DNA of 64,000 bases from Silene conica (GCA_029255685.2 CM055312.2:26816203-26880202), one strand, 5' to 3'. Numbered from the stretch's first letter, positions 10,354 through 20,860 are shown. Notes: generated by a model not told the origin, from the letters alone. Numbers and translations: made by a program.

Positions 10354-11616
10354 ATGTCTACTATTTCTGATAATCTTCAGCCAGCAGCACACCACCTCCC
10401 AGGGGGATTTATTCTCCCCGTTGATTTTCATCTCTCCTTTATCGAATTGTTGGAGCAAAAACAGTTTGCAGGTCTACCAGATGAAGATCCTTCGAGGCAT
10501 TTGCAGAATTTTACAGATTATTTTTGTATCCTACGCGTTTCGGAGGGAGAGCGAGATAAGGCTAAGGAGATGTTGTTTCGGTTCTCCTTAAAAGATTATG
10601 CGCGTGAATGGATTAGTCACCTTGATATGGGAGCGGCTAGAGCTACAGATTGGGCATCTCTGGCATTGGCTTTTTGCAAACAGTACTTTTCACCAGCGAA
10701 AACCGATGCTTTGAGAATTCAAATCTCAAAATTCCAGCAAGGACCTGACGAGGAACCTCATGAAGCATGGATCCGTTTTAAGGAGTCGGTTCGACCTGTT
10801 CCTCGCCGTGGCTTTGAGGAGTGGTACTTTTGCAACCAATTCTATGACTCTTTAAGTAGTCGTGCTTATGAGGAGTCAACCCCAAAGGATGATTCTGCCG
10901 CAGCTCAGGTAGAAGAAACTGAACCCGTGCACAGGTCAGAGGGTCAACCGACCACAATAGCAGGTCGACCGACCTCGTCACCTGACGTGAGATCAGTCTT
11001 TGCAGAACAGAAAATTTTCGATGATACGGAGTCTGGTCGACCGACCGCTGTACCAGATCGACCGACCACTGTTACTGAGCAGAATGCAGTTTCTATTCCC
11101 GAATCGCTGGATCCTTCCCTCATTCAAGACCTCACCATGATACCTGAACAGACTATGGAGTCGCCTCCTGAGCTACCTAATTCTCCTCTCATCAATGACT
11201 CGACGGAGATTCTGAAGTTAAAAAAGCCGAAGATTGTTGATTCTGCGACAAGCATTACAGTCCCATATCCAGATCATTTAGAGAAAGCAAAGTTGGAGTT
11301 TCAGTTCGGAAAAATCTTGGAGATCGTCAAGGGCCTTGAGCTTAAGAGAAAATTGGAGGACCATCCTATTATTTCTATTGGTGCAAGTCATGATAAAAAG
11401 GGCATAGGAGATCCTGGAGATACTGGGGAGACGAAATTGGAGCCAGTTGCTGAAGAAGACCGGCCGGGCAAAGTAAAGAAGCATGTCATAGCTTATGCGA
11501 CACCAGATACCCTTCCTCCATCTAGGCCTGTTGTCTGGAAGCCCAGAGTAGCGGTCAGTACTGCTGAAAGGACCTATTTTAGCCAAGTGCCTTACTTTGG
11601 GGTATCTTGCTGCTGA
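10354..11616 (+). CDS. Athila-type Gag protein (420 aa), non-autonomous element
   Basis: ATG at 10354; the frame is open from 10327 without a better start. Residues about 10-170 form a plant retrotransposon gag domain: FAGLPDEDPSRHLQNFTDYF, then FSLKDYAREWISHL, then KQYFSPAKTDALRIQISKFQ and EPHEAWIRFKESV. This domain assembles the capsid of Ty3/gypsy particles. The second half is low-complexity and holds GRPT/DRPT peptides made by two box modules. It ends with a segment shared with element 1 (HVIAYATPDTLPP to YFGVSCC). There is no zinc knuckle and no protease. The frame is intact, so the protein could be made, with RT and integrase supplied by another element. Neighbours are the primer site upstream and 2 kb of non-coding DNA downstream. 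Confidence 0.8.
   Translation: MSTISDNLQPAAHHLPGGFILPVDFHLSFIELLEQKQFAGLPDEDPSRHLQNFTDYFCILRVSEGERDKAKEMLFRFSLKDYAREWISHLDMGAARATDWASLALAFCKQYFSPAKTDALRIQISKFQQGPDEEPHEAWIRFKESVRPVPRRGFEEWYFCNQFYDSLSSRAYEESTPKDDSAAAQVEETEPVHRSEGQPTTIAGRPTSSPDVRSVFAEQKIFDDTESGRPTAVPDRPTTVTEQNAVSIPESLDPSLIQDLTMIPEQTMESPPELPNSPLINDSTEILKLKKPKIVDSATSITVPYPDHLEKAKLEFQFGKILEIVKGLELKRKLEDHPIISIGASHDKKGIGDPGDTGETKLEPVAEEDRPGKVKKHVIAYATPDTLPPSRPVVWKPRVAVSTAERTYFSQVPYFGVSCC
10942..11067. repeat. Two paired box modules inside gag of element 2
   Basis: 10942-10953 GGTCAACCGACC with 10963-10974, and 11035-11046 with 11056-11067 GATCGACCGACC. Spacers ACAATAGCA and GCTGTACCA, 9 bp. One box of each pair carries a single substitution relative to element 1. 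Confidence 0.9.
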
Positions 11617-11818
11617 GTCGTAGTTCTTGTTTAGTGTCTTATTTCAGTTTTTTGTTGGACTATTTATTTTCTTGTTTTTAGACTTAGACTCTTTTTACTT
11701 TCGTTGCTTCGTTTGAGACATTTTAGGCCTGGTTCTAGGATCTTGCGCATTTGTTGGGCGCATATTTATTGCTTTTTCAGGTTTCGACGAAGAACCGACG
11801 ACCACTGTACAGCAGAGG

Positions 11819-11922
11819 GGTCGGCCGACCAGCATTACCAGTCGACCGACCTGAGCTCTACAAATTTGGAATTTCTTAATATACAGGAAGGTCGGTCGAC
11901 CTATTACATCGGTCGGTCGACC
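11819..11922. repeat. Two paired box modules downstream of gag, element 2
   Basis: 11819-11830/11840-11851 (spacer AGCATTACC) and 11890-11901/11911-11922 (spacer TATTACATC), 9 bp each. Same box variants and orientations as 1632-1735. Confidence 0.9.
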
Positions 11923-12829
11923 GCCCAGCTGTTACGGTTCTCTCGTTTCTTTTTCAGGGATCGTGTAAGTCATCTTGGGTACTTGAGTGGCACTGCTGGC
12001 CACCAAAACCTCCCAGCTTACGCTGGTTTGGGGAGGTTTTTCTCATGCGCTTCATAATACAGTGAGTTCTTTCCAATTTTCCTTTGTTCTATTTTTATTG
12101 CATCTTTCCTTTAATTTTTTGAAACCTTTACTTAGGCTAATGCACAATGGGGACATTGTGTGGGTTGGTTTGGGGAATGGTTTCGTGTCACATGCATTGC
12201 ATTTTGTCACACGTTTATTGCATTTCTGTTTTGCATTGTTCTTTTCTTTATTTTCCTTGCATATACAAAAATCCAAAAAAAAAAATGAAAAAAATTCAAA
12301 AACAAAATTCCAAAAAATGCACGTTTATTTCAGCATATAGGTCGAGTCGGAACGAAAGTATTTCAAGGATGATTTAGCTATCCTACATGTTTATGCCTTT
12401 ACCTTGCCTTGTCAACTTGTTTTAGTATGAGAGTCTTTCGCATATCTACGAGTTTTTGTCAACTTGCATATCTTGAGACTTGACTTATACCTTGGCAACC
12501 TACTATACATTCTAAGTTTTAGAGCTTTATTTCCTGGTTTCATTCTTAAACCAGTTGTCTAGGATGTGAGTAGTGCTCCCCTTGGAACATGTTACATCAA
12601 TATGCATAAACATGAACTTGAATTGCTATATACTTGTCTTACTATCTCGTTTTGTGAGTCTTGATACGTGCATTTGGGATCCCTTTTCTCTTATTTACCC
12701 ATAAGCCCTACATAGCCAAATTTGCCCTTTTATTCCCCCAAAACTACATCTCATACTTAGCCTACCTTTCCAAGCTAGTATCTATGGTCTTTGGTTTATT
12801 TTTGAGGCATCTTAGTTTGTATGCTATCA

Positions 12830-12935
12830 TGAGCAAAAAGAGAAAAGAAAGAAAGAAAGGAAAGAAAGAAAAAGAACAGAAAAATTCAGAAAAAAAGAAA
12901 GAAAAGAAAAAAAAACGAAAAAAAAATCAAAAACA
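12830..12935 (+). repeat. GAAA purine microsatellite, element 2
   Basis: Counterpart of 2636-2735 with different copy number. Confidence 0.8.
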
Positions 12936-12945
12936 TACAAAAGTC

Positions 12946-12978
12946 AGTCGACCGACCACCTTATTGGGTCGGCCGACC
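12946..12978. repeat. Paired box module, element 2
   Basis: 12946-12957 AGTCGACCGACC and 12967-12978 GGTCGGCCGACC, spacer ACCTTATTG (9 bp). The spacer differs from 2760-2768 but its length is conserved. Confidence 0.9.
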
Positions 12979-13595
12979 AACTGACAGGATCAGGAAAAAA
13001 AAAATCGTTCCAAAATCCCTTTCTTTTATATGTTATCACTCCCGTACCTCATTCAAAAATATTTGGGAGTCCTTTCTTATATATAATGTGAGAGTTGTGC
13101 TACAAAAGAGCACCTTCTTAATATCAAAAGTTGTGAAGTATGTTGTTGGGAAACGGTTTTACTAGCTTGGCTACTAACCCCACAAATCCAAAAACATCTT
13201 AACCACTTTTACCTTTTACCTCACATATCTTTCATTACCTCAATTGCATGTATCTGGGTCACTTAATAAGATTGTTATACAAAGTTGTAGAATTCTTGTT
13301 CATGTTAGATTGCGGGCATGTTTCCATGGGTCGCAGTTAGGTGAGTGTCATTACAATATACTTCTTTCTATCTTTTACATATACTCACCCTTGCTTCATG
13401 AGTGTCTCGAGCGTACCGCGAGAGTCCATGGTATAAAGTCTCTATAGTCTTTATTTTTGCAAGTCTGACAAACACCATAACTCGTTTGCATGATTTAAAT
13501 GCTTTCTCATTTTGTACTTGGCATGGGTTTAGGCTAAACATGTAAATTTCGCTCTGAGATTGAAATCGTTCCATTAGTTAAGATCGAGTCTATTT

Positions 13596-13632
13596 CTTGC
13601 TTGAGGGCAAGCAAGGTTTGGTTTGGGGAATT
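13596..13632 (+). promoter_or_regulatory. Hairpin and polypurine tract of element 2
   Basis: CTTGCTTG at 13596-13603, loop AGGG, CAAGCAAG at 13608-13615, then the G-rich tract ending at the LTR start 13633. Confidence 0.75.
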
Positions 13633-14526
13633 TGATGCGTGCCTATTTTATGATGTTTTACATCTATTTTTACACGCATTTTGTCGCTCATTTACGATGT
13701 TTTAGCATTTATTTCCCAACAATTGTCTACTTTCGTATTTTTATGCTCTTTTGCAGATTTATGCGGAAAAGGGACGATTTTATACCAAATTTATGCCCTC
13801 GGGACTTTTTATAACTAAGGACAAGAAGGAACGAAGCCTAGCGCATATTTCAAGGCCTAAAGATAGCTTTAACAAGCAAAGAATCGATCCACGACATTGC
13901 AGCCTGTTTCAAATGGCTATATCTCGAGTTCTAGAGCTGATAATGGAGTGATTCCAGTTGGAGGTGAAAGCTTATCCTCTTAGCTTTCCAACGCCGCGAG
14001 AATCGCTTGATTACGATAAGTAACGAAGAAATGGCAGCTGTTTTAAGAACGATGCGCGCTGCAGTCCCAACAGTTGGTCGACCGACCCACTATTTGGGTC
14101 GACCGACCAGGTGCCTATTGGAAAAGCCCAGAATTTGCCTGAAGCCCAGAAATTGCATAAAATCCGTAAAGCGGTCGACCGACCCAAAATATTGGTCGAC
14201 CGACCACAGCACCGACCCAGAAGTTTCCGCGAAGCCCATTAAAGTATTTAGGTCTTTAGGAAACTCTTTATTTCCGCCTATTTAAGCCAAATTTCGTAAT
14301 TAGGGTTATGCATTGAGATTTCCATCAAGTTTTCTACCTAGTTTTTATCATGGAGTTACATCTAGTTTTAGTTTTAATCTTTCAATAATCACCAAACACT
14401 CTTCTTTAGTTTTATATATTGTTCTTCATCAATCTTTCAACATTAATCAATAAAGCTTGTTCTTTTCCGCCTTAATCCTTATTTCCGGTAATTCCTTTCT
14501 TAATTTTTGTTTTATTATTGTTAGTT
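13633..14526 (+). repeat. Truncated 3' LTR of element 2
   Basis: Matches 8471-9366 with only a few differences (for example 14070 A against G), then ends abruptly inside R/U5 where Copia sequence resumes. Confidence 0.88.
14076..14205. repeat. Two paired box modules in the truncated 3' LTR
   Basis: 14076-14087/14097-14108 (spacer CACTATTTG) and 14173-14184/14194-14205 (spacer CAAAATATT), 9 bp each. Confidence 0.9.
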
Positions 14527-14757
14527 TCTTGATTGATTATTTGCATTACATGAACTTGACTCGGGATTTTGACTTGTTCCCCCTGAATCCAAACCTGGGG
14601 TTATAGTAGGATTAGGTATAACTCTGATCTCTTCCCTTTGGTTTTGATTCAAAGTTATAGCTTCATTAGCTGTAACTCCGGGTTCCAAGTCATTGGTTTG
14701 AGAGTTATCTACAGTATCATCAACTGTAATTTCATCTCTCGCACCGTTTTCTCCCAA
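14527..14757 (-). pseudogene. Copia integrase-RT linker fragment
   Basis: Low-complexity acidic and Asn/Gln-rich reading, then a stop. It holds one 23-bp palindrome at 14654-14676 (arms GTTATAGCT and AGCTGTAAC, loop TCATT) and a weaker relative at 14600-14622. These read as TANEAIT and echo the gag copies at 17041 and 17104. Confidence 0.6.
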
Positions 14758-14784
14758 GTTAAGTTCATCATGAATTCCTTGAGG

Positions 14785-15141
14785 TTATCCTTCTTCAATT
14801 TCCATTTCAGAAGGATCTTCCCTTGATAACCTGAAATCAGGTTCGTCTAGGTTTTCCTCTACGTCATGTAATGGCTTATCGAAGACATTATTTTCATCAA
14901 AGATAACATGAATACTTTCTTCTATGCATAAAGTACGTTTGTTAAAAACTTTGTAGGATTTACTATGATCTGAATATCCTATAAAGATTGCTTCATCACT
15001 TCTAGGGTCGAATTTCCTTAATCGGTTTTTACCATTGTTATGAACGAAGCATTTACTTCCAAACCATCTTAAATGAGATATGTTTGGTTTACGACCTCGA
15101 AGAAGTTCATAAGGTGTCTTTTTAAGGATAGGTCTAATCAT
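14785..15141 (-). pseudogene. Copia integrase C-terminal region
   Basis: KKTPYELLRGRKPNISHLRW, then CFVHNNGKNRLRKFDPRSDE and IFIGYSDHSKSYKVFNKRT. This is the well-conserved stretch after the integrase core in Ty1/copia polyproteins. It is separated from the core by a stop near 15160. Confidence 0.85.
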
Positions 15142-15183
15142 AGCACGATTATGAATATAGCATGTTGTACTAATAGCCTCAGT

Positions 15184-15594
15184 TCAAAAGTTTCTAGGTA
15201 GGCCACTACAACGAAGCATTGTTCTAGCCATGTCTTCTAGGGTTATGTTCATTCGTTCTACGACTCTATTTTGTTGAGGGGTTCTAGGGGCCGAGAAGTT
15301 ATGTCCAACACCGTTGGTTTTACAGAACTCAATAAAGGCATGATTGTCGAACTCAGTTCCATGGTCAGTACGGATTGTTACTAGGTTTGATTTATATTTG
15401 TTTTGGACAAGTTTCATGAGACTAACAAATTCATCGAATGCTTCGTCTTTAGAGTGGAGAAAGATTGGCCAAACAAATCTAGAGTAATCATCAACTAGAA
15501 CGAAAACGTACCTGGAACCACCTCTCATTCTTACCTTCATAGGGCCACATAGATCCATGTGTACTAGTTCGAGAGCTTGTTCTGTGCTTACCAC
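15184..15594 (-). pseudogene. Copia integrase catalytic core
   Basis: The D,D-35-E residues are visible: D in VHMDLCGPM, D in TIRTDHGTEF, and E in PQQNRVVERMN. VDDYSRFVWPIFL is the usual copia sequence between. The core itself is uninterrupted, but flanking stops make the element inactive. Confidence 0.88.
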
Positions 15595-15612
15595 TCTTTT
15601 CGGCTTGAAAGA

Positions 15613-16203
15613 TTATCTGACGTGTTTACATCGTGCACATGAGTCACACATCTTTTCTTGATCAAATTTGATCTTTGGAAGACCTTCGACCAAGTCCCAT
15701 CTTTTCAGCTTACTTAAAATAGGTGAACGACCAAATCTCTTATGCCATAGACATGGATCATCTAACGTAACTTTCATGCATGATAGAGAGTCAGTAGGTA
15801 CAACATTTAAATCAATCATATAAACATTTTTCATCCTATGACCTTCAAGAATTACTTTACTGGTGCCTTCTAAGATTATACGACATATATCTGAATGAAA
15901 GACCACTTTGTTTCCTTTGTCGCACAATTGAGATATACTAACGAGATTGTGTTTGAGACCACTTACAAGGTATACATCATTTATAGCATGAGAGGATGAA
16001 ATACCTATCTTACCGATTCCGATGATTTTTCCCTTTTTGTTATCACCGAAGGTGACTTTACCTCCGCCAAAAGGTTTTAGGGTTTGGAATAGATTTACGT
16101 CGCCTATCATATGTCTTGAGCATCCACTGTCGAGATACCATAAGTTATTTTCCTTAGCGACAAACTGCACACATACAAAGACAGGATTTAGGTACCCAAG
16201 CAT
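15613..16203 (-). pseudogene. Copia protease and GAG-pre-integrase region
   Basis: NNLWYLDSGCSRHMIGD carries the aspartic protease DSG. CLWHKRFGRSPILSKLKRWD to CDSCARCKHVR is the GAG-pre-integrase zinc region. The His of the usual RxGH is altered here (KRFGRS), another sign of decay. Confidence 0.85.
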
Positions 16204-16277
16204 ACTTGGGTCCTTTGTTGTTAGTAATCACAAATACATCTTCCTTTTTAACCCAGACTTGTCTTAAATAGGTTTTT

Positions 16278-16937
16278 CTATAATGGTAGTAGTTGGGTTT
16301 TGATGTTTTTGTGTATGTTTTTGTTTGAACTCTTGGTGACCAATTTTTGTGTGTTGTTTGTTGAGGAGTTTGTTTGGTTCTGTTTTTCTTTTCTTCGTAA
16401 TGTCATGTCGTAGAACCATCTGTGGTCAATATTTCTTTCCTCAACTTTGTCATCATCACTATCAGAGACGGAAATAGTGTCGTTTGGTATTCCTAAGGAT
16501 TTAACAAACTTGACTCCGGTTTTAAAATCTTGTGCGTATTTTACACAGTTTTCTCGGAGGTGACCAGTATGGCCACAGTAAGTACATATTAAATACTCAG
16601 GTAAGTCGGCATATTTTCTTCTTCCAAAGTCTCGATCTGTTGGGGTTTGCTTACACTTTGAGTGATCCCTTCTTCCATAACATTCATGTCCTAATCCCAT
16701 CTTCATGTTATTGTCGGATTGTTCAGTAAGAAAGTTTAGAACGTTAGTACTTCCTTCCCATTTATCGTGAACTTTCCGAGCATGAAGAAGGAGTTCTTTT
16801 AAGGAGTCTATTTCCTTCTTACATTCACTATGGTCAGTGTTGTTAGACTCTTTTAGGTTTTGAATGTCTTTATGGAAGTCAGATACGATTTTATCATGTT
16901 CTTTCTTGATTTTAGATAAGTTGAATTCTAGATCCAT
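16278..16937 (-). pseudogene. Copia gag with CCHC zinc knuckle
   Basis: CTYCGHTGHLRENC matches CX2CX4HX4C, the RNA-binding knuckle of gag. It is preceded by heptad-rich Lys/Glu sequence and followed by an Asn/Thr/Lys-rich tail. Confidence 0.8.
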
Positions 16938-16961
16938 AATTTTGCTTTCGAGGACCTCAAC

Positions 16962-17345
16962 TTATTCTAGATGGGTCTCATCTTCGACCATTATCGAAGA
17001 TTTAGACTTTAGAAGCTCATTAGCCTTTCTTAAATCAGAAGTTATAGCTTCATTAGCTATAACTTTAAATTGAAGCTCTTTGATGTTGAGTTTTAGTTTT
17101 GAGGTTATAGCTTCATTGGCTATAACTTTAGACTCAAGAACCTTTTTCTCAGACATAACTGTTTCCAACTTAGCATTTGTTTCAATGCTTATTTTGGATT
17201 TCAGTTTCTTAGCTTTGGCTTTCAGAAGTTGATTTTCCTCAGCAATATCGAGGATCTGTTCCTTCAAGTCATCTAACTCAAGATTTTGTTCATGACATTG
17301 GTCTAGGGTTTTCTCAACATATTTAATCAACATAGCTTTAGACAA
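16962..17345 (-). pseudogene. Copia gag N-terminal coiled-coil region
   Basis: Almost continuous heptad-type sequence of Leu, Lys and Glu. The peptide KVIANEAITS occurs twice, encoded by two 23-bp palindromes at 17041-17063 and 17104-17126 (arms GTTATAGCT/AGCTATAAC, loop TCATT; one mismatch in the second). Confidence 0.65.
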
Positions 17346-17367
17346 ATTTTTAACTTGACTTTTGAGT

Positions 17368-17786
17368 TATAGAAATTGAAAGAGATAGATGGCTTGGAAA
17401 TTTCGCAAGGATTCCGAAAATGTATGACTTACCGCGATTTGAGTTCGGGAAGAGCTTGAAAAGTTTATTTAAAGCTTGAAAGAAAAAGGGAAAATGGTGA
17501 AGCAATGTAACAGTGGAAATGAATTTGGTGATGTCGATGAAAGGTTTACTTAGGGTTTAAGTAGTGTCCTTTCCATAAATGAATCGGGTTACTTGTTTGT
17601 GAACGGGTTTTTAGTCGGGTTGAAGATATGCCAAGTTATTAACATCTTAAAAACTTAAGGATTCTTAAGACGGATCTTAACGGAAGATTTAAAAATAACT
17701 TTACGATTTATATTAAAATATTATTATATTCCGTAAAATAATTTAAAACCATTAAAATATTGTTTACGAAAATACGGGATGTTACA
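17368..17786. repeat. LTR fragment related to the LTR at 53155-55928
   Basis: Shares the order GAAATTGAAAGAGATAG, GGATTCCGAAAAT, GAGTTCGGGAAG, AGGGTTTA and ACGAAAATACGGGATGTTACA with about 55504-55928. It ends in GGGATGTTACA, which shows the original end of the family (the copy at 55928 ends TTATA). Confidence 0.7.
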
Positions 17787-18440
17787 TCTGAGCTCAAACA
17801 TGTTTTATGTGATCGTGTCAAGACATGTCTTAAGTTGGCCTCTGAGTCTAACAAGTAGAGCAATTATGCAACGGGGTAGTTATGGTGTTGTCGTGCCTGA
17901 AGTGTTGGTGCTAGAGTATGCATTAAGTTGGCCTCTAAGTCTAGTGTCTGGTGATGTAGTAAAGGAGTATGCCTTAAGCTGGCCTCTGAGTCATTTACTT
18001 ATTGAGTAACTTGGATGCTAGTCTATGCCTTGAGTTGGCCTCTGAGTCCTTGCTTGATAAAGTGAATTTGGTATTAGGTTGTGTCTTAAGTTGACCGCTG
18101 AACCTTCATAGATAGTGAATGTGAATGTATGCTATGATTAGGTTATGTCTTAAGTTGACCGCTGAACCTTCATAGATAGTGAATGTGAATGTATGCTATG
18201 ATTAGGTTATGTCTTAAGTTGACCGCTGAACCTTCATAGATAGTGAATGTGAATGTATGCTATGATTAGGTTATGTCTTAAGTTGACCGTTGAACCTTCA
18301 TATATAGTGAATGTGAATGTATGTTATGATTAGGTTATGTCTTAAGTTGACTGTTGAACTTTCATAGATAGTGAATGTGAATGTATGCTATGTTTAGGTT
18401 ATGTCTTAAATCGACCGCTGAACCTTCATAGATGGTGAAT
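17787..18440. repeat. 64-bp tandem repeat array and degenerate flank
   Basis: From about 18073 the word GGTTATGTCTTAAGTTGACC recurs at 18141, 18205, 18269, 18333 and 18397, exactly 64 bp apart, with an earlier diverged copy. Upstream (17830-18060) looser repeats of TTAAGTTGGCCTCTGAGTC appear, probably older copies. Confidence 0.85.
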
Positions 18441-18458
18441 ATGTATGTATGCTTGTAT

Positions 18459-18460
<2 letters not shown>

Positions 18461-18541
<81 letters not shown>
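18461..18541. repeat. AT dinucleotide microsatellite
   Basis: About 80 bp of uninterrupted TA/AT directly after the tandem array. Confidence 0.95.
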
Positions 18542-18544
<3 letters not shown>

Positions 18545-18659
18545 TAAAACATGATTTATTTAGATGGAAGTGAATGTAAGATGATGATTTATGAGTAGTG
18601 TATTTCACATTATGAGATTTATGTTGGAGTATACATGTTTGATTATATGACTACATGTT

Positions 18660-19886
18660 ATGAGTTTGTGACAACAAGTGGCTAGGAGAACCTTTAGTCA
18701 CTCCCCCACTGACTGTGACGTACATGTTTCATGTATGTAAGTTGGTGTTGCTGTACAGGGGTTCACGTTGAGGCTAGCGAGCGATGATCCTTCATCGTGT
18801 TGATTATTACCTTGTCGTTTAGCTAGACCTATTTTGATATTCAGTTTCAGTGCCCGTAGGGATATGCTATCCCGGACTGTGGATTGTATTTAATACTTAA
18901 TACTTATTGATGTTTTCATTTCATCCCGCATTTCAGTTTTGTAGTATTACACCTCGCATGTTAGTTTTATTTCATGAAAAGTTTTAATTCCGCACAATTT
19001 TCATGCATTTTTGGATGTTTACTTTCCGCTGCCGCGAGGGGTTTTACATTTATACTTTACTTTTACTTACCTTTTACTGAGAACGCTTCATGAACTTTTA
19101 GATCTCTCTTTTCGTCAGACGATTGCTCTTGCCTCTATCATTTGTAATTTTTCTTCTTCCCTTAATCTTATTACTTTATTTCTTGTTCTCTTGTTACTTT
19201 CGTTTCTTTATCCTCGTATTTAGTTAATTTACATATCTTTTTATGTCTTTTTATACTCTCATCTCAATTGCTAGTGTAGATCCCAAAGCCATGTATAGCT
19301 AATCTCTTTGTATGTTGGGATGAGGGAAATCACGGTAGTAAAGTAGCAGGATTGAGATGTTTAGTTAGAACGTTTTGCAATAAGTGTTGTTTAATGACAA
19401 TTTAATTGTGAACTAGTCGATTGAGTGCACGCAGGAGACCGATTTATTTAGTTAAACCTGACCTAGATCGAAAGATTAGAAGGGTGAACTTGCGTATAGA
19501 ACAATAATATACTTAACCTAATAGAGCGAAAGTTATTTAGGGGACCCTAGGGTGATTTGAGACCAAAAGGAGATAATCACTACCCTCCTTATCAAAGACT
19601 AATCGACCTAGTTAATCTGATAGCGTAATACCATGGTGACCGGACTCCCGACTTATCCTCTTCTCCTTGTTTAGACTTATTATTTTCTCTGCTTTATTTA
19701 TATTCCTTTTTACTCTCTTTTAATCCTCTTTTAATTTAGATAAAACCAATTCAAAACCCCTCATTTTGTGACCAACATACTGAATTGCATATAAATATTA
19801 CCTCTCTGTGGAATTCGACCCTACTTCCATTAACTACAGGTTAATAGACTTAGGGTTATTATTTTTGGTGTATACTACACGCATCA
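18660..19886. repeat. Athila/Tat-like LTR fragment
   Basis: Contains ACCTCTCTGTGGAATTCGACCC near its end and finishes ACGCATCA, the inverse of the TGATGCGT that starts the LTRs of elements 1 and 2. The left boundary is uncertain. No coding sequence. Confidence 0.5.
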
Positions 19887-20860
19887 ATCGATTTCATAGT
19901 TATTGACTCAGAAGTAATAGTACAAGTTATAATTACCATCTATTTATATGCATATATCAATTTATAGTAAACTAATCAATTAAATCACTAACTATTCATA
20001 TGTATACGTCTTCTAAGGATACAAAAATTCATGTTGTAATAGCCAAAAAAAATATTTTTCAAATAAAAATCTTTGGTGAAGAAGGGTAACCTTCATTTAA
20101 TTACAATGTCAATGTCAGCCAAAACACGGGGGAGTATCGAATAACCAAACATTTGTGTAAAATAATTTTTACTGCAAAAAATATTTTTAGTCCCACCGCT
20201 CATGGCGTTATTCATGGAAGTCCCATTGAGTTTGCATCATTTTGGATGCAAGATATTTAGTAGCATTAACGAGACTAAGAGAACACATCAATTTCAAAAA
20301 ATCAAACTTAGTGAGAGATGCTTCAACACATTCATCCCAATATCGAGTGTATGCCGATGAAGAAGTTAAGAGAGAAGACATCGAGTTTTCGGGAGAGAGA
20401 TAGACACATCTTATCTCTTTAGATGTAAATTAATTTGATTTTGTTTCTTGATAGGAATGTTGGGCTCGTGTTTGGACACGATACTTAAATTTAAAAGAAA
20501 GACGTGTAAAATAAATTTTGTATGTGTTTATTAAAATATATCTTAACAAATATTGAAACAGATGTAAAAATTCCAAAACATTCTCATAGTCTCAACATTT
20601 TACAATATGAGTCACTTTTTAATAAATTTATAAAATATTTTGTACACGTGAAAATATGTATAGTATTTATACATACCCGTACAATTTTATACGGATAATG
20701 ACTACTATCCTAGGTTACCTATATTTTGTGATGGTATATCCTAAAATGGAGAAAAATAAATACACTCCGTACAATTCTAAAAATGACGACATGTGAAATT
20801 GTATTCACCCTCCGTGTATTTCCCGGTCCTCCCACATTGGCTGAATTAAATTAAACAACC
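19887..20860. promoter_or_regulatory. Intergenic region and likely promoter of the CCCH/RRM gene
   Basis: AT-rich, no ORF. It leads into the pyrimidine-rich, AAACCCTAA-containing sequence at about 20860-20890 that looks like a plant 5' UTR start. No individual cis element is convincing. Confidence 0.35.

Larger units (their letters stand above)
11617..13595 (+). other. Non-coding interior of element 2
   Basis: About 2 kb colinear with 1429-3399, with small indels. No conserved ORF. It includes three box modules and the purine microsatellite. Confidence 0.75.
8471..14526 (+). mobile_element. Athila-like non-autonomous LTR retrotransposon (element 2), 3' truncated
   Basis: 5' LTR 8471-10176 (1706 bp), tRNA-Asp primer site, gag, non-coding interior, polypurine tract, then 3' LTR from 13633. 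The 3' LTR matches the 5' LTR up to about 14526 and then switches to Copia sequence, so roughly 800 bp of it is gone. The insertion sits in a Copia RNase H gene; the left flank is CAAGT and the right duplication is lost. It has no pol genes. It differs from element 1 in having the gag domain and a different R/U5. Confidence 0.85.
14527..17345 (-). mobile_element. Degenerate Copia element, 5' half (gag, protease, integrase)
   Basis: Reading on the minus strand from 17345 downwards gives a gag with long coiled coils, a zinc knuckle, protease, the GAG-pre-integrase domain, integrase, and the linker before RT. The frame is broken near 16950, 16240, 15605 and 15160. At 14526/14527 it meets the truncated 3' LTR of element 2. 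The RT is missing and the RNase H remains at 8065-8470. The long coiled-coil gag suggests the SIRE/Maximus branch, which I cannot confirm. Confidence 0.85.

Noticed and set aside
18060-18440. Possible CRISPR-like array of regular repeats
   Set aside because: The 64-bp units are contiguous, with no unique spacers, and the genome is eukaryotic.
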